64,000 nucleotides of DNA from Climacium dendroides (Eukaryota; Streptophyta; Bryopsida; Hypnales; Climaciaceae). Numbering within the stretch: the stretch's first letter is position 1; each line of letters begins with the position of its first letter. The DNA lies in contig OX467087.1 in the NCBI GenBank assembly GCA_950106755.1, positions 7,320,047 to 7,384,046 on the forward strand. Reading direction: 5' to 3'. The notes below the pieces were generated by a model that ran no database searches, was not told where the DNA came from, and saw only the letters and a program-made list of their open reading frames with translations. Shown piece after piece: positions 46,536-56,470 of this stretch. Made by a program: the position numbers and the translations under genes.

Positions 46536-47599
46536 AGATGTCGGGGAGGTGTTAGGAGGCATAGAGTTTATGAGAACGTCAACTTAGACTAGGCACTTCG
46601 GTTGGGGACCTCAAACTTTTTGACCTTCACGTGGAAATTTTGGAGACTCATCTTTTTCAAGTTGAGTCTCCTACGTGATGGAGTGAGAGGCTTGCCTCAC
46701 GGAACTCCATCCAAACATACAATCATTCTTTAAGAATGGCATTGGCTTGACTTTGTAATTTGTTGTGAGTATTTTCCAGTTTGTTTAGAAGCTTTTCTTC
46801 ATGTTTATTACTTGAAAAAGATATCATTACGTTTATAGGTATGTATGTAGTGAAAATTTACACCTAAAGTAGTACAAAATTGGGTTTTAGAGTGTTTTTG
46901 AGGTGTTTTGTATGTGCTGGAATTGCAAGAGAGCTTAAAGCTTTGGCACCATAACCATGTTTCTAGGGTGTTTTAGGATTGAAAATGGGTTCTAGACCCA
47001 TTTATAAGAGTTAGGTGCATTATTAGCCTTATTTTGGGGACAAAAAGAGGACAACAATAAGAAAGGGGTGGATTAGAAATGAGCCACCTAAGAGAGTCCT
47101 AAACTTGAGGGGGAAGGTTTGTCTCTCCCCTAAAATCCCTCTAGGCTAGTTGGGAGGGGATAACCTGTACTGTATCTGGGGATTTATGAGGGAATGTGTT
47201 GTAGTAGGGAATGGTACATTTGCTTGGAGAGGGACTATTCAATCACAAGTGTGAGGCTTCTGATGGAGCGCTTTGATCTGCAAGAATCTTCTGGCATCCT
47301 AGAGTCAACGGTCGTCTAGTCTCACAGACAAGATCCTAGTTCATGGGAGGGGTGTTCGTCGCCAAGGCGGAGGAGGACATGCTAGTGACGGTGAATCTGG
47401 TGCCCAAGAGAAGCATATCCTTGTGGATAACAAGGATAGAGTACCGCAAGTAGAACCCACTTAGGACACCACAGAGTTTGGTTCTGTGGAAGAAACAACC
47501 AAAGCGTTTGTTCCAAGGGCTTCTGAATGTCATCAACCAGGTAGCTTTTGTATTGCCGATTCATATTCTGGAGCTGTTGTCCGTCATGTTTTGAACTCA
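46536..47599. other. Noncoding, with possible outer remains of the AMT1 pseudogene
   Basis: 46,536-47,300 shows no gene. 47,300-47,600 is GC-richer, with overlapping ORFs on both strands. The minus strand could be decayed AMT1 coding sequence further downstream, but I cannot match it to specific motifs. Confidence 0.35.
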
Positions 47600-48034
47600 A
47601 CTGTCAATGTCGTGGATTCGAAGACGGAGTTTGTAATTTGTTGACATTGATGCTGCTTCCATGGCCTCTAGTGGCAAGCTTCTCCTCGAAATTTGATTCC
47701 CAACAAATAGAGATAGGATTTCCAGCAATGAGTAGTTCCAGATGAGGTCAAGTTGATCGAAGACGTGACGTCGGTGCATGGTCATCAATTCGCCGTTGCA
47801 AAACAAAAGAGAGACCATGCAGAGCATGGCGAATCCCAACCGCATTGAGAACACCAAGTAGGCGAAGAAGAACAAGTAGTTGTTATCTATCGTCAGATTC
47901 ATATACCCAAGCTATGTGGAGATTCCATCGAGCTTCGAGCATAGAAAATCACTCAAGCCTGATGCATTGCTAAAAGCACCCAAGAACCCCTTGATCAAGC
48001 CCAGGTCCCCCTCCGCACACCCGAAATTCACCAT
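47600..48034 (-). pseudogene. AMT1: Ammonium transporter AMT1-like pseudogene (N-terminal part)
   Basis: Starting with the ATG at 48,034-48,032 on the minus strand the reading is MVNFGCAEGDLGLIKGFLGA, SNASGLSDFLCSKLDGIST, a stop, then NLTIDNNYLFFFAYLVFSM and RLGFAMLC. This matches the extracellular start and first membrane helix of plant AMT1 ammonium transporters (CSKLD...[24 protein letters not shown]). After that the frame is disturbed, and the expected SVRAKNTMN block is only hinted at. One in-frame stop and loss of the rest show it is dead. Plant AMT1 genes are often intronless, which fits the continuous block. A MITE-like repeat begins about 50 bp upstream of the start. Confidence 0.85.
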
Positions 48035-48085
48035 CGCGGCTCTCGTGGTGTAGACAAGAGTAGTGCTGTGGACGAAGACGGGGAC

Positions 48086-48631
48086 TCGGGGGGTGCATTC
48101 CCCTTTTTTTGATGCTAGTGTGTGAACAAAACTTTGGACCCCCTATATACTTTTTGAATTTTAAATGAAAATATATAAATAGATTTTTTTACTTTGAAAG
48201 TTTATGTTTTGAATTGTTGATATTTTATTTTTTGATAATAAATAGTTACAAATTTTTGAAGTAAAAAGATATATTGTAAAACTCAAAAATAACTTTCACA
48301 CCCCTATATTATATAAGAAAAAATTGTCTAAAAAATGAACAAAAATTTCTTAAAAATAACTCTCTATTGAAAGCTCATTTTGAGTTGAATATTGATGCAA
48401 TGGTCATCTAAATGTGTTCTCTAAAAATATTTGAGTTAAAAAAACATTCCATTTTAGTGCATTTTTAACATCTTCTAGAAATCATTTCATATTTCATTTG
48501 AGTTTGAAATTTTGGAAGTAGAATCCTATAGTCATTAGTAAACAATGCTCAAAATTTGAAGTTAAAATTATAGTTTATTAGAAACCACTTGTTCACATGC
48601 GGTTTGTTGTAGTAGAACTAAGTGTACCCCC
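48086..48631. mobile_element. 546 bp MITE-like repeat R1, copy 2
   Basis: This is the closest relative of 36,920-37,463, sharing most of its length (for example GAATATTGATGCAATGGTCA and GAGTTTGAAATTTTGG). Its ends are rich in G and C: GGGGGGTGCATTCCCC and GTAGAACTAAGTGTACCCCC, giving a short inverted terminus GGGGGGT(A/G)CA. CGGGGAC occurs directly on both sides (48,079-48,085 and 48,632-48,638) as a possible target duplication. It sits upstream of the AMT1 start. Confidence 0.75.
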
Positions 48632-49329
48632 CGGGGACGGAGAGCTCTTGGTGTCTATGAACTTTGAGGAGCAGAGTTCTAAGAGGAAAATTTGAAGCTG
48701 TAGGAGGTCAAGGAATTGTTGCAACACGATGGGGTGAATTCCATTCAAGTCGGTAGAGAGGCTGAAGGCAACATGCATCAACGTTGCGGAGAAGGCTTAA
48801 GGACGGCACCTTCTCCATCCTGTAAGCCGCTTCTTCACTTGACTATTGGGGGTGACTAGTGATATCCGGTAACAAAGGAGATTGGTGACCGGTTTAGTCA
48901 GTCATCCAAGTTTAATTGTCTATGCACAAGGCGCTTAAGACCCCCCAAATTTTAAAAAAAAAAAGACTTTTCTTTGAAGTTTAGATTTTCATAGAAGTCA
49001 AGTGGGTGTTGATTAGGGGCCAAGTTGGCAAGGGAACTTGTCAAATGGGAGAAAATTAGCTTGTATTTAGAAGTTTTAGCACCCTAATTAGAGTGGAAAC
49101 ATTCACTTGGAGGTCCTTAGATATAAATTTGACTTTCAAATTTGAATTCTATGGAGTGGGAGTATCCGTGGGATGATTATGGAGTATGTGGATGATTTAA
49201 GGGAGTTTTTAAGGATTTTAGGAGAGATTTTGGTATAGGGTCTAAACCTTAAAACCTAAAATCAAAAACTATAACAACGGTAGGTAATCAAGGTATAGGC
49301 TACTTATGGTGGCTATCAGAACATAAGCG
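48632..49329. other. Spacer before the Gypsy element
   Basis: 48,640-48,860 is GC-richer and may be the continuation of the AMT1 upstream region split by repeat R1. The minus-strand ORF there is not recognised. TGGTGGCTATCAGAAC at 49,306-49,321 could be a decayed primer site of the tRNA-iMet type for the Gypsy element, but no 5' LTR could be recognised. Confidence 0.35.
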
Positions 49330-49745
49330 GCTGTTGAGTGTAATTATGATGATCCTTATGCCCACCTGAGAGAGCAGCGTCAAATTGTGACTCTTGAAGA
49401 GCTGTTTGAGAAGGTACATTTTTCTGCCATTTTACTTCGGTTTCTACATGATCATGTGTTGGAACAAGGGTTGCAGTATCATGATGAACAACAATGGACT
49501 TGGTGGCAGGAAGATTTAGCTTGAACTTAAGAGGGTGACATAGAAGGGTTCAAGGTAGCAGCTCATTGATTATTTTGTGGGCTTACACTAGTCATTACCT
49601 TGGAAGGGTGGAATATCGATCACTATAAGATTCTTGAGGATTGCTTACATGTACAAATTGCTAACAAATTGATGGACGTGATTGTGTACATGGGGGGTAA
49701 CTACATCAATTCATCCAATTTATTGAAGGATTGAGTTCTCAAGTT
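49330..49745 (+). pseudogene. Gypsy polyprotein, N-terminal region
   Basis: One frame reads through with a few stops: NYDDPYAHLREQRQIVTLEE, LFEKVHFSAILLRFLHDHVL, QQWTWWQEDL and, after stops, IDHYKILEDCLHVQIANKLM then DVIVYMGGNYINSSNLLKD. The consistent frame and low stop density argue for coding origin. I do not recognise the domain. From its position it is the start of the element's gag polyprotein. Confidence 0.55.
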
Positions 49746-50119
49746 CAAAGCAATAGCAGTAGGAATAGTGAATTTTTTCTTTAGAACTAGCAATGTAGTT
49801 GGTTAGTTTTAGTTTTGGAGTGTAATTGGTAACATGTACCAATGACCAAACACTTCTTTTATTTCTAAGTGAGAGTTGATTTTTCCATACATGACATGTA
49901 ATTAACCTTTTGTGGGCTTTAGCTTGGGTTTGCAATGGTGGGTTGGACTATATGGTATCACCATGGACAAGAGAAAGGGTGTCCCCAAGCCTTTTAGACT
50001 AATATCAATTAAAGAAATGAAAGAAAAAAGAATTCGAATTGACTTGACTGAGGAAGAGTTCCAAGGTGTTTGAATCCTTCCAAAGTCTTCAAGTAGGATC
50101 ATTGGGTAAGTTACCTCCA

Positions 50120-50432
50120 AGACATCAACTTCAAGAACCATTGCTTGATTTATATTATCACCGTTGGCTTGAGATCGACTTGAGGTGCAATCATTCAAGT
50201 AGCCAGATATCAAAATTTTGAGTCTAAAAGCCATCAAGTTGTGGACTTAACAATGAGGGGTGAGCATCATTCGTGGCCAATGAACAAAGAGGCATGTGAT
50301 CAAAGCCCCACTAAGTCAGTCAAGGGGTCGGGTGGAGGCGGTGGATTTGGTCATTCCACGAGTGGCGGTTGTGCTAAGAAACGAGGGTCAACGCCGGAAA
50401 GTGGTAAGACATATTTCCAAGGAAAAAATTAA
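50120..50432 (+). pseudogene. Gypsy polyprotein, basic Gly/Ser-rich linker
   Basis: An open frame contains VVDLTMRGEHHSWPMNKEAC, SPTKSVKGSGGGGGFGHSTS and CAKKRGSTPESGKT. This is a low-complexity, basic segment upstream of gag of unknown role. 49,746-50,119 between this and the N-terminal block is disturbed by stops, and 50,433-50,640 shows no clear domain. Confidence 0.4.
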
Positions 50433-50639
50433 ATTGCCAACATTTTTGTTGATTTTCACTGAATTTTGAGCTTGGAACTACTTGTTCCACACTACTTGGC
50501 AGTGGAAACAAGGTTGGTGATTAGAGAGGGCATCCAATATTTGAGAATCCTTGATACTCAATTTTATCAATTTGGAGGTGTCACCAACGATTTATTATAC
50601 CTATACGCCCTCAAAATCAAGTAAGTTATTTACAGATAC

Positions 50640-51450
50640 TAATGAATAGCAAGTGGATTGGGTGGAAGATATTGAAAGTGACAAATGAGAAGATTTTCTA
50701 GTCAATACAATTGACCATGGAGTAAGACTCGCACATAGCAAATCTATATTTATTTGGGACGAGATAGCCACACCATATAGTGGTATTGATCGAGGAGTCC
50801 GGCGGTTTTCTAGTGTCAATGGCACCATGGAAGTGGATGATTTCCATAGAGAATTCACCATGTGGTGTGAACTCTAGAAATCACAAAACCCTAGTTTCAA
50901 TCCATATATTGTGTGGAGAGCATTATTTGGGTGCCTTGAAGAAGTACCCTTGGCAAATTATGGAAAATTTGAGTTTGTTCATTCCATGGAGATCTTGGTC
51001 TGGAGAGATTACTATGACCCAAATTATGCTGATGTGTGGGAAGAGGGATCCAATGCTATGGTAACCACTAACAAGAGAAAGAAGGAGGAAAGAGACATAA
51101 GCATGGGAGGATAGAATACCACCGTGACCACAAGCCCAATACCAGTGGTAGATCCACCATCCTTCAATCCTACTGCACAGTTTTTCTTGCAAGTGCAACA
51201 GGATTATTATGGACAAAGAGCTAATAAAATGAAGTTATTTCGCACATTCGCACGTGGAAGTGATGAGTCTTTGCGACAAGTGCATTTGAAACTAAGGCGG
51301 TTAATTTCTACCACACATGGAGTGATTGAACAACAGACTGTTCAACACTAGTATAGTATTTTGGACAAAGAGTTAAAAACTCTTGTTCGAGGTGAGGCCT
51401 TGAGGTTAGGTGTACTACCAACCTTGAGGTATGTTTTTTAGACTTCTAAA
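50640..51450 (+). pseudogene. Gypsy gag core
   Basis: The frame holds VNGTMEVDDFHREFTMWCEL, PSFNPYIVWRALFGCLEEVP, ANYGKFEFVHSMEILVWRDY, YDPNYADVWEEGSN, then NPTAQFFLQVQQDYYGQRAN, ESLRQVHLKLRRLISTTHGV and LDKELKTLVRGEALRLGVLP. The repeated tryptophans and long helical segment before the zinc knuckles suit a capsid-type gag. Several stops are present. The subfamily is not known to me. Confidence 0.65.
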
Positions 51451-51571
51451 AATTTGAAATTAATCTCTTGGAAAAAAAGGCAACCATGGGATTCTTGTAC
51501 AAGAAAGAAAAACCACAAAAAAGATCAAGTTAGCTAAAGCAAGCATTCTAGATAACACAGGAGATGTCGAC

Positions 51572-51802
51572 ATGATATGCTTCAATTGCAAGGGCATTGG
51601 TCACAGGCGACAAGATTATAAGAAGACATCTTGCAAGGATACACCCAAAACTAGAGGGTTTTGCTTTGGTTGCGATATCAAGGGCCATGTGGAAGTAAAT
51701 TGTTGGAACGATAACCTCAAATTCAAGCACAAAAGCACAAAAGATATTATAGGCAATGATTCTAAGGAGGCCAAGTTCATGGGAGGAGAAAAGAAATCAT
51801 AG
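51572..51802 (+). pseudogene. Gypsy nucleocapsid zinc knuckles
   Basis: Two knuckles lie in one frame. CFNCKGIGHRRQDY has tyrosine where the last cysteine is expected, while CFGCDIKGHVEVNC is intact (C-x2-C-x4-H-x4-C). Basic residues surround them, and MGGEKKS ends the open frame. This marks the end of gag and the approach to protease. Confidence 0.85.
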
Positions 51803-52498
51803 AAGGTACGTTTTACAAAGTTAGAGGCTAAGATAGCAACCATAAGTGCTACTGCTACTGCCAAAGGGTCCTCTTCACAACACAACGCAACTTCATTTTA
51901 TGCAGAGGAAAGCGATTAGATGCTATGTGGCATGGCAGATGCTCAAGACACACCAATAGATGCTTATGCGATAACCAAGAGTAAGATATGATACATGATG
52001 CACCACGAGAGGCAAGTTTGAGGTTAAATCTACAAAGAAGTGAGGCCAACCGCCAAGCCAGATTGCCGGAGTCATTTATACTCAAAAATATAGTGCCTAC
52101 ATCGTCTATGATTCCACCACGCCAAAATTCGAGCAGGTAATGGGCTGCTTGGGCTCTATATGATAATGGACAAGATACAAGCATATTCTTTGATGCAGCA
52201 ACCACGGTTTGTCAAGCTCCTTTATTTTCAGCATCCATGATTTCACAAGTACAATTTAGTGGTACTATGATGTTCCAATTGGCAACTACCATGTGTGAGG
52301 GCAACACTTCAATATCGGTGAGTTCCATAAAAGCAGTGCTTGAGCCGCAGGCAATGCTTGGCGGTGATTGGACTAAAGCAGAAGAGCTTTTCTTAGTCGC
52401 TGCTTGAGTAAAAAACTATGTTAATGCGCTCGACAATAGAACAGTCCTCCATTATTCTAACGGTGGTGGTATTGAACAATTCTTAAGGCATTTTCTAA

Positions 52499-52831
52499 TT
52501 GGTCGGGCTCAAAGGGAGAGTTTTTAAGCCTCAACGGGTACTATTGGATTTCGATGCACAACCCATGATGTTAGGTGAATCAGCAATTGAGGGCTTGAAT
52601 TTGACCGAGGATACGCTGAAAATGTGTCCGTGGACAATTAATACTTCTATAGAAGGGACTGAGCAAGCAAATGGTATCACGAATAGCAAATTGATACTAC
52701 AATTACACGATGATGATGTTGAAGATGCTAGCTTCATAAAGGTGAAGGCTATAGTTATGGAGACCAAGTCATATGATGTTTTGGTTGGGGCTCTGGTATT
52801 GTACCTTATGGGCTTCACCTTAGACTTTTGA
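52499..52831 (+). pseudogene. Gypsy aspartic protease
   Basis: RVLLDFDAQPMMLGESAIEG stands where retroviral-type proteases have D-S/T-G-A, so the active-site motif is read here as DFDA, a loss of the usual Ser-Gly. KSYDVLVGALVLYLMGFTLD follows, like the ILG block near the end of these proteases. The frame is open for 110 codons. The region 51,803-52,498 before it is coding-like in broken frames (for example MMFQLATTMCEGNTSISVSS). Confidence 0.75.
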
Positions 52832-53006
52832 AAAGAAACAACATACTGCAAATCGGGATGGCAAACAAGAAATGGGCGTAAAGCTCAACTGCTTGCTCCT
52901 TTTATACGAGTTCTTACTAGCAATTTGGCTGATTTCTATTGTTTTATTGGGCTTATGGTCAGGGGGCAATTATGATTTGAAGAGGATTTTGAAAATACTC
53001 TTATTG

Positions 53007-53771
53007 CACTACTAGAAAATGGTGTTCAACTCAACAAAAATTTAACAATTTTTTGTTGACTAGGATACTGTATTGACCATTTTAACAATTTTTTCTTGAT
53101 TTGAACAAGCTAACAAAATGGTCACTAAATTTTTGTTGATTCAAATAGTACAACATCCAAATCAACAAAAAGTTAACACTTTTTTGTTAAGAAGACATGC
53201 CTCTCATACACTAGTGATATAAGAGAGGTGACTTTGGTGACATAAGAGAAGAGAAGATAAGCTCTTTATAGAAATAGAGTAATAAAAGGTCAAAATAAAC
53301 CATATAGGATATGTAAATCATTTATAGTCTTAATTCACATATCTCATATGGTTTGTTCTACCTTCTACCACCCCATTTCTATAAAGAGATTGTCTACTCT
53401 AATCTCCTATCACCAAAGTCACCTCTCTTCTATCACCAAATATTGAGTTTTAAGAAACTTGTCTCCTAAATTAATTGTAAAGTCTAATTTTTTCTAATTA
53501 AATTATAAAATTTAATTTTTGGTCCTATTTATGTGTTGTTTTTGGCCTACATGGTAGAATGCACTGAGCTGGTTCTTGGCTTGCCATGTGGCAGCCATTC
53601 ATTGAGCAAATTTAAAATGAATTAATATTATTTTTTTATTTGACCACCATAACAAAATGGACAACAATTTTTTATTAGGTACTGTCCAAGACAACGCGAC
53701 CATGGATACAAATGCCCTAAACACTTTTTTGTTAATTTTTTGTTGATATGGTCACTGTTTTTCTACTAGTG
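53007..53771. mobile_element. CACTA-type non-autonomous DNA transposon
   Basis: The ends CACTACTAGAAAA and (inverted) CACTAGTAGAAAA match the CACTA terminus, and the 3 bp TTG is duplicated on both sides (53,004-53,006 and 53,772-53,774), as expected for this superfamily. Subterminal TTTTTGTTGA words recur at both ends. The middle (about 53,219-53,440) is a large imperfect hairpin with GAGAGGTGACTTTGGTGA against TCACCAAAGTCACCTCTC. It has no coding capacity. Removing it with one TTG restores the retroelement frame across the site. Confidence 0.93.
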
Positions 53772-53932
53772 TTGCCACTTCATTGGATGTCATCCAATGC
53801 GATGGTCATCATGATAGTGAGAATGTTGAGGGCAACATGTTGTGTCAACCCAGCATGGAAGCGGTATGAGAGAGTACCGTCAGATTACAAGAAGTGACCA
53901 ACAAAGTCATCTAGGAAGTATAGTAACAATCA

Positions 53933-54316
53933 TTGTTACCACAAGAGGATAAAACAATTGAAAGTGAGGACAATGACGGTCCTCCCTTAGACACTTCAAC
54001 AATCCAATGGAAGCCACCAGAAGACGGTATTACACTTTTGGAGTTAAATGGTGGTATTGACATTGGGTTGGCAATCGTATTGCAGGCAGGCATGACAATG
54101 AAGTGTTACATTTATGTAGATAATGATGATATGGCATAGCAAGTAGCCAAGCGCCATGCACGGTATTTGCGCCGAGCATTTCCATCATTATTACACATCA
54201 AGGCTATTATGACCGCATTTTTTGCACTATCAAACGATATTTCACTCATCTCGCTATAGGACATTGTCTAATTGGGGCCGGTAGACTTGATTATTGTGGA
54301 ATGGTCATGCCAAGGT
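53933..54316 (+). pseudogene. C5 DNA cytosine methyltransferase domain, N-terminal part (in Gypsy element)
   Basis: One frame reads STIQWKPPEDGITLLELNGG followed by IDIGLAIVLQAGM, corresponding to the AdoMet-binding motif I (usual form ELFxGxGG), then YIYVDNDDMA, the acidic motif II position, QVAKRHARYLRRAFPSLL, SNDISLISL, and GPVDLIIVEWSCQG, corresponding to motif IV with the catalytic cysteine codon at 54,308-54,310. The Phe of motif I is Asn, the proline before the cysteine is Ser, and three in-frame stops lie between the motifs, so it is inactive. It sits between protease and reverse transcriptase and shares their strand. The enzyme would have moved methyl groups to cytosine C5 in DNA. 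Right after motif IV the sequence changes to repeat R1. Confidence 0.88.
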
Positions 54317-54805
54317 ATCTATCATAAAATACATTTTAAAATTTAATTTAAAAAAAAATTATGGATAGATTTTACTACTTTAAAAGTTTATGTTTTGAAT
54401 TATTGGTATTTTTTATGCTAATAGTAATTAGTTATAAATTTTTTAAGAAAAAAGATACACCATAAAGCTGAAAATAACTTTCACACCTCTATATTATATA
54501 AGAAAAAAAATTTGAAAAATGAAAAAGAAATTCTATAGAATAGTTCTCTATTGAAAGTTTATGGTTGAATATTGATACAATAGTCATCTTCATGTGAGCT
54601 CTATAAATATTGTAGTTGGAGGACATGCCATTTTAGTTCATTTTTCAACCCTTTCTAGACAATATATCTTATGTTATTTGGAATTGAAATTTTTGTCAAT
54701 AGAAACCTTTAGTCATTGTTAAGCAAAGCTCAAAATTTTAGGATGAAATTATAGTTTATTCAAAAGTAAATAGGAGGTCAAAAAATCACTCCTCCACACG
54801 TGGGT
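54317..54805. mobile_element. MITE-like repeat R1, copy 3 (diverged) inside the methyltransferase
   Basis: From about 54,350 to 54,760 the sequence follows the interior of the copies at 36,920-37,463 and 48,086-48,631, for example GTTTATGTTTTGAATTATTG and TTGAATATTGATACAATAGT. The outer 40-60 bp at each end do not match the other copies, so this copy is older or truncated. It separates methyltransferase motif IV from motif VIII. Motifs V-VII are not visible, so some coding sequence was lost with it. Confidence 0.7.
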
Positions 54806-54821
54806 ACCTTAAATGTAGTGA

Positions 54822-55435
54822 GAGTGTCTTCCCCGTGCCGAGGCAACAGCGGTGGGCTCCAAGGCTTATAGGTCACAACTTTGGTAGACCAATTTGGCAC
54901 CACCAGAGCTATTTTATGCTACAATTAGACATATTCAATAGTTTGATGTGTATGTGAAGAATATCTTAGACCTTCACCAATCACCATGACATGTTTATCA
55001 TGATGATCAAGCACCACTTACGGTGGTCAACCGCAAAGATGAACCACAAAGAGCTTTGCCAACATTGGTGGGTTTTTCATGGTCCTATACATTCAAGGAC
55101 AATGGTCTGAGTTTGGTATGGGATGCCCATATCGAGGAAAAGGTTGAGTCTAATGCTGATGAGAGAGAACAAGCCATGGGATTTCAAACAAATATCACCT
55201 AGGCACTAGGCATCGGTGAGTTTCAAAGGTGATATCTCATTGGCCAAGCCATGGATTTAAATTGTCTATCATGGATTGTTTCTCTTGTATCAACCAAACA
55301 GAAGCAGTTAACTTCAACATTAGGTGGTCACTTGGTTTTTTATGAGCTGCAAGCAACTATGAAACTACCAAGTTCTAAAAGTCTAGACTTGGTGGTTGGG
55401 GGCAAAGAGGCCTTTACAGCTCACCTATAGGACAT
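54822..55435 (+). pseudogene. C5 DNA cytosine methyltransferase domain, C-terminal part (in Gypsy element)
   Basis: A single frame with few stops gives EATAVGSKAYRSQLW then TNLAPPELFYATIRHIQ, where the R-x-R/WTNL type block corresponds to motif VIII. It continues HVYHDDQAPLTVVNRKDEPQ, RALPTLVGFSWSYTFKDNGL, LVWDAHIEEKVESNADEREQ, AMGFQTNIT (motif IX-like ERxxxMGF..T) and, after a stop, LIGQAMDLNCLSWIVSL, which fits motif X (GN..xV type). The order and spacing complete the C5 methyltransferase fold begun at 53,933. After it SLDLVVGGKEAF closes the open part. Stops within VIII and after IX show decay. Confidence 0.85.
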
Positions 55436-55659
55436 ATAGAAAAGTTATTCTTTGAAGAATACATATCGGATCAAACGGAAGGATTATGGTATTTGAGCCA
55501 AGTTGAAGAGTGATACAATATGGTGGGTATGAAGCAAGATGAATCTATTCCAAGTGGTGTGCAATAGCAACCAAAGGTGGAAAAATCTGCTTCAAAAGAA
55601 GAACAAAAGGAGGCAGTGACCAAGGAAACGTGAAAACTGTTAGTAGGTTAGCAAATAAA

Positions 55660-56470
55660 CAATGGGAACAAGAGTTTTTCAAAAGTCACATAGATTGTTT
55701 TGCATTCAATCTGAAGGACTTGGGAGTTCTTTAGGGACAGAAAGTACGTATTAATTTGACAGATGATGCACCAATTTATCGCAAACCATACAAATATAGT
55801 GAGGTAGAACGCAAGATGATTCAAGACTGAACCAAGGAATTGTTGGAGGCCGGATTGATAGAGTTAGCACCTTCGGATTGTAAATATGCATCAGCAACGG
55901 TTATATCATTTATAAAAGACGTTTTTAGTAATTGGATGGAAAAAAAGATGTATGGAGATTATCAAAGAATTAATAAATTAACGAAGTCTGACCGTTATGC
56001 AATGCCAATACCAGAGGAGAACTTTGACGCCATCAGCCATGCCGAGGTATTTAGTACTTTAGATCCCCATTCGAAATATTACCAACTTGGTATTTGAAAA
56101 GGTGATAAGAAAAAAATGGCATTTTGAGGAATTGATGAGGATAAAAAGGGCTAACTTTATCAGTGGAGATTCCTTCCCTTTTGGTTTGAAAAATGCACTT
56201 GTTGAGTTCTAGAGAGTCATGGATCATATATTTTTAGGCTTAGATTTTGTGAAATGCTACATTGATGACATTATTATCTATAGTATGCATCAAAATCAAC
56301 ATAGAACTTACTTGAAGGAGGTTTTTACTAGACTAAGACTTCATGGCTTAAAATTGCATCCAAACAAATGCAAGTTTTATTATAACTGTATAGAGTACTT
56401 GGACCACATAATATATCTTGGTAGATTGGGTGTGATAGCTAGCAAAGTGGAAGTGATGATTTCTATATGA
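55660..56470 (+). pseudogene. Gypsy reverse transcriptase
   Basis: FKSHIDCFAFNLKDLGVL, VRINLTDDAPIYRKPYKYSE, LLEAGLIELAPSDCKYASAT, YQRINKLTKSDRYAMPIPEE and HAEVFSTLDPHSKYYQLGI are the palm and finger blocks of Gypsy polymerases. DFVKCYIDDIIIYS carries the catalytic Y-x-D-D intact at 56,258-56,269, and LRLHGLKLHPNKCKF follows. Frameshifts near 56,100-56,215 break the gene between the two ORFs. Confidence 0.93.

Noticed and set aside
47382..47600. Minus-strand ORFs as further AMT1 coding sequence
   Set aside because: No AMT1 helix motif could be matched; the region may be unrelated GC-rich DNA.
49306..49321. TGGTGGCTATCAGAAC as the Gypsy primer binding site
   Set aside because: Resembles the tRNA-iMet site only with gaps and lacks a recognisable LTR in front; kept as a remark only.
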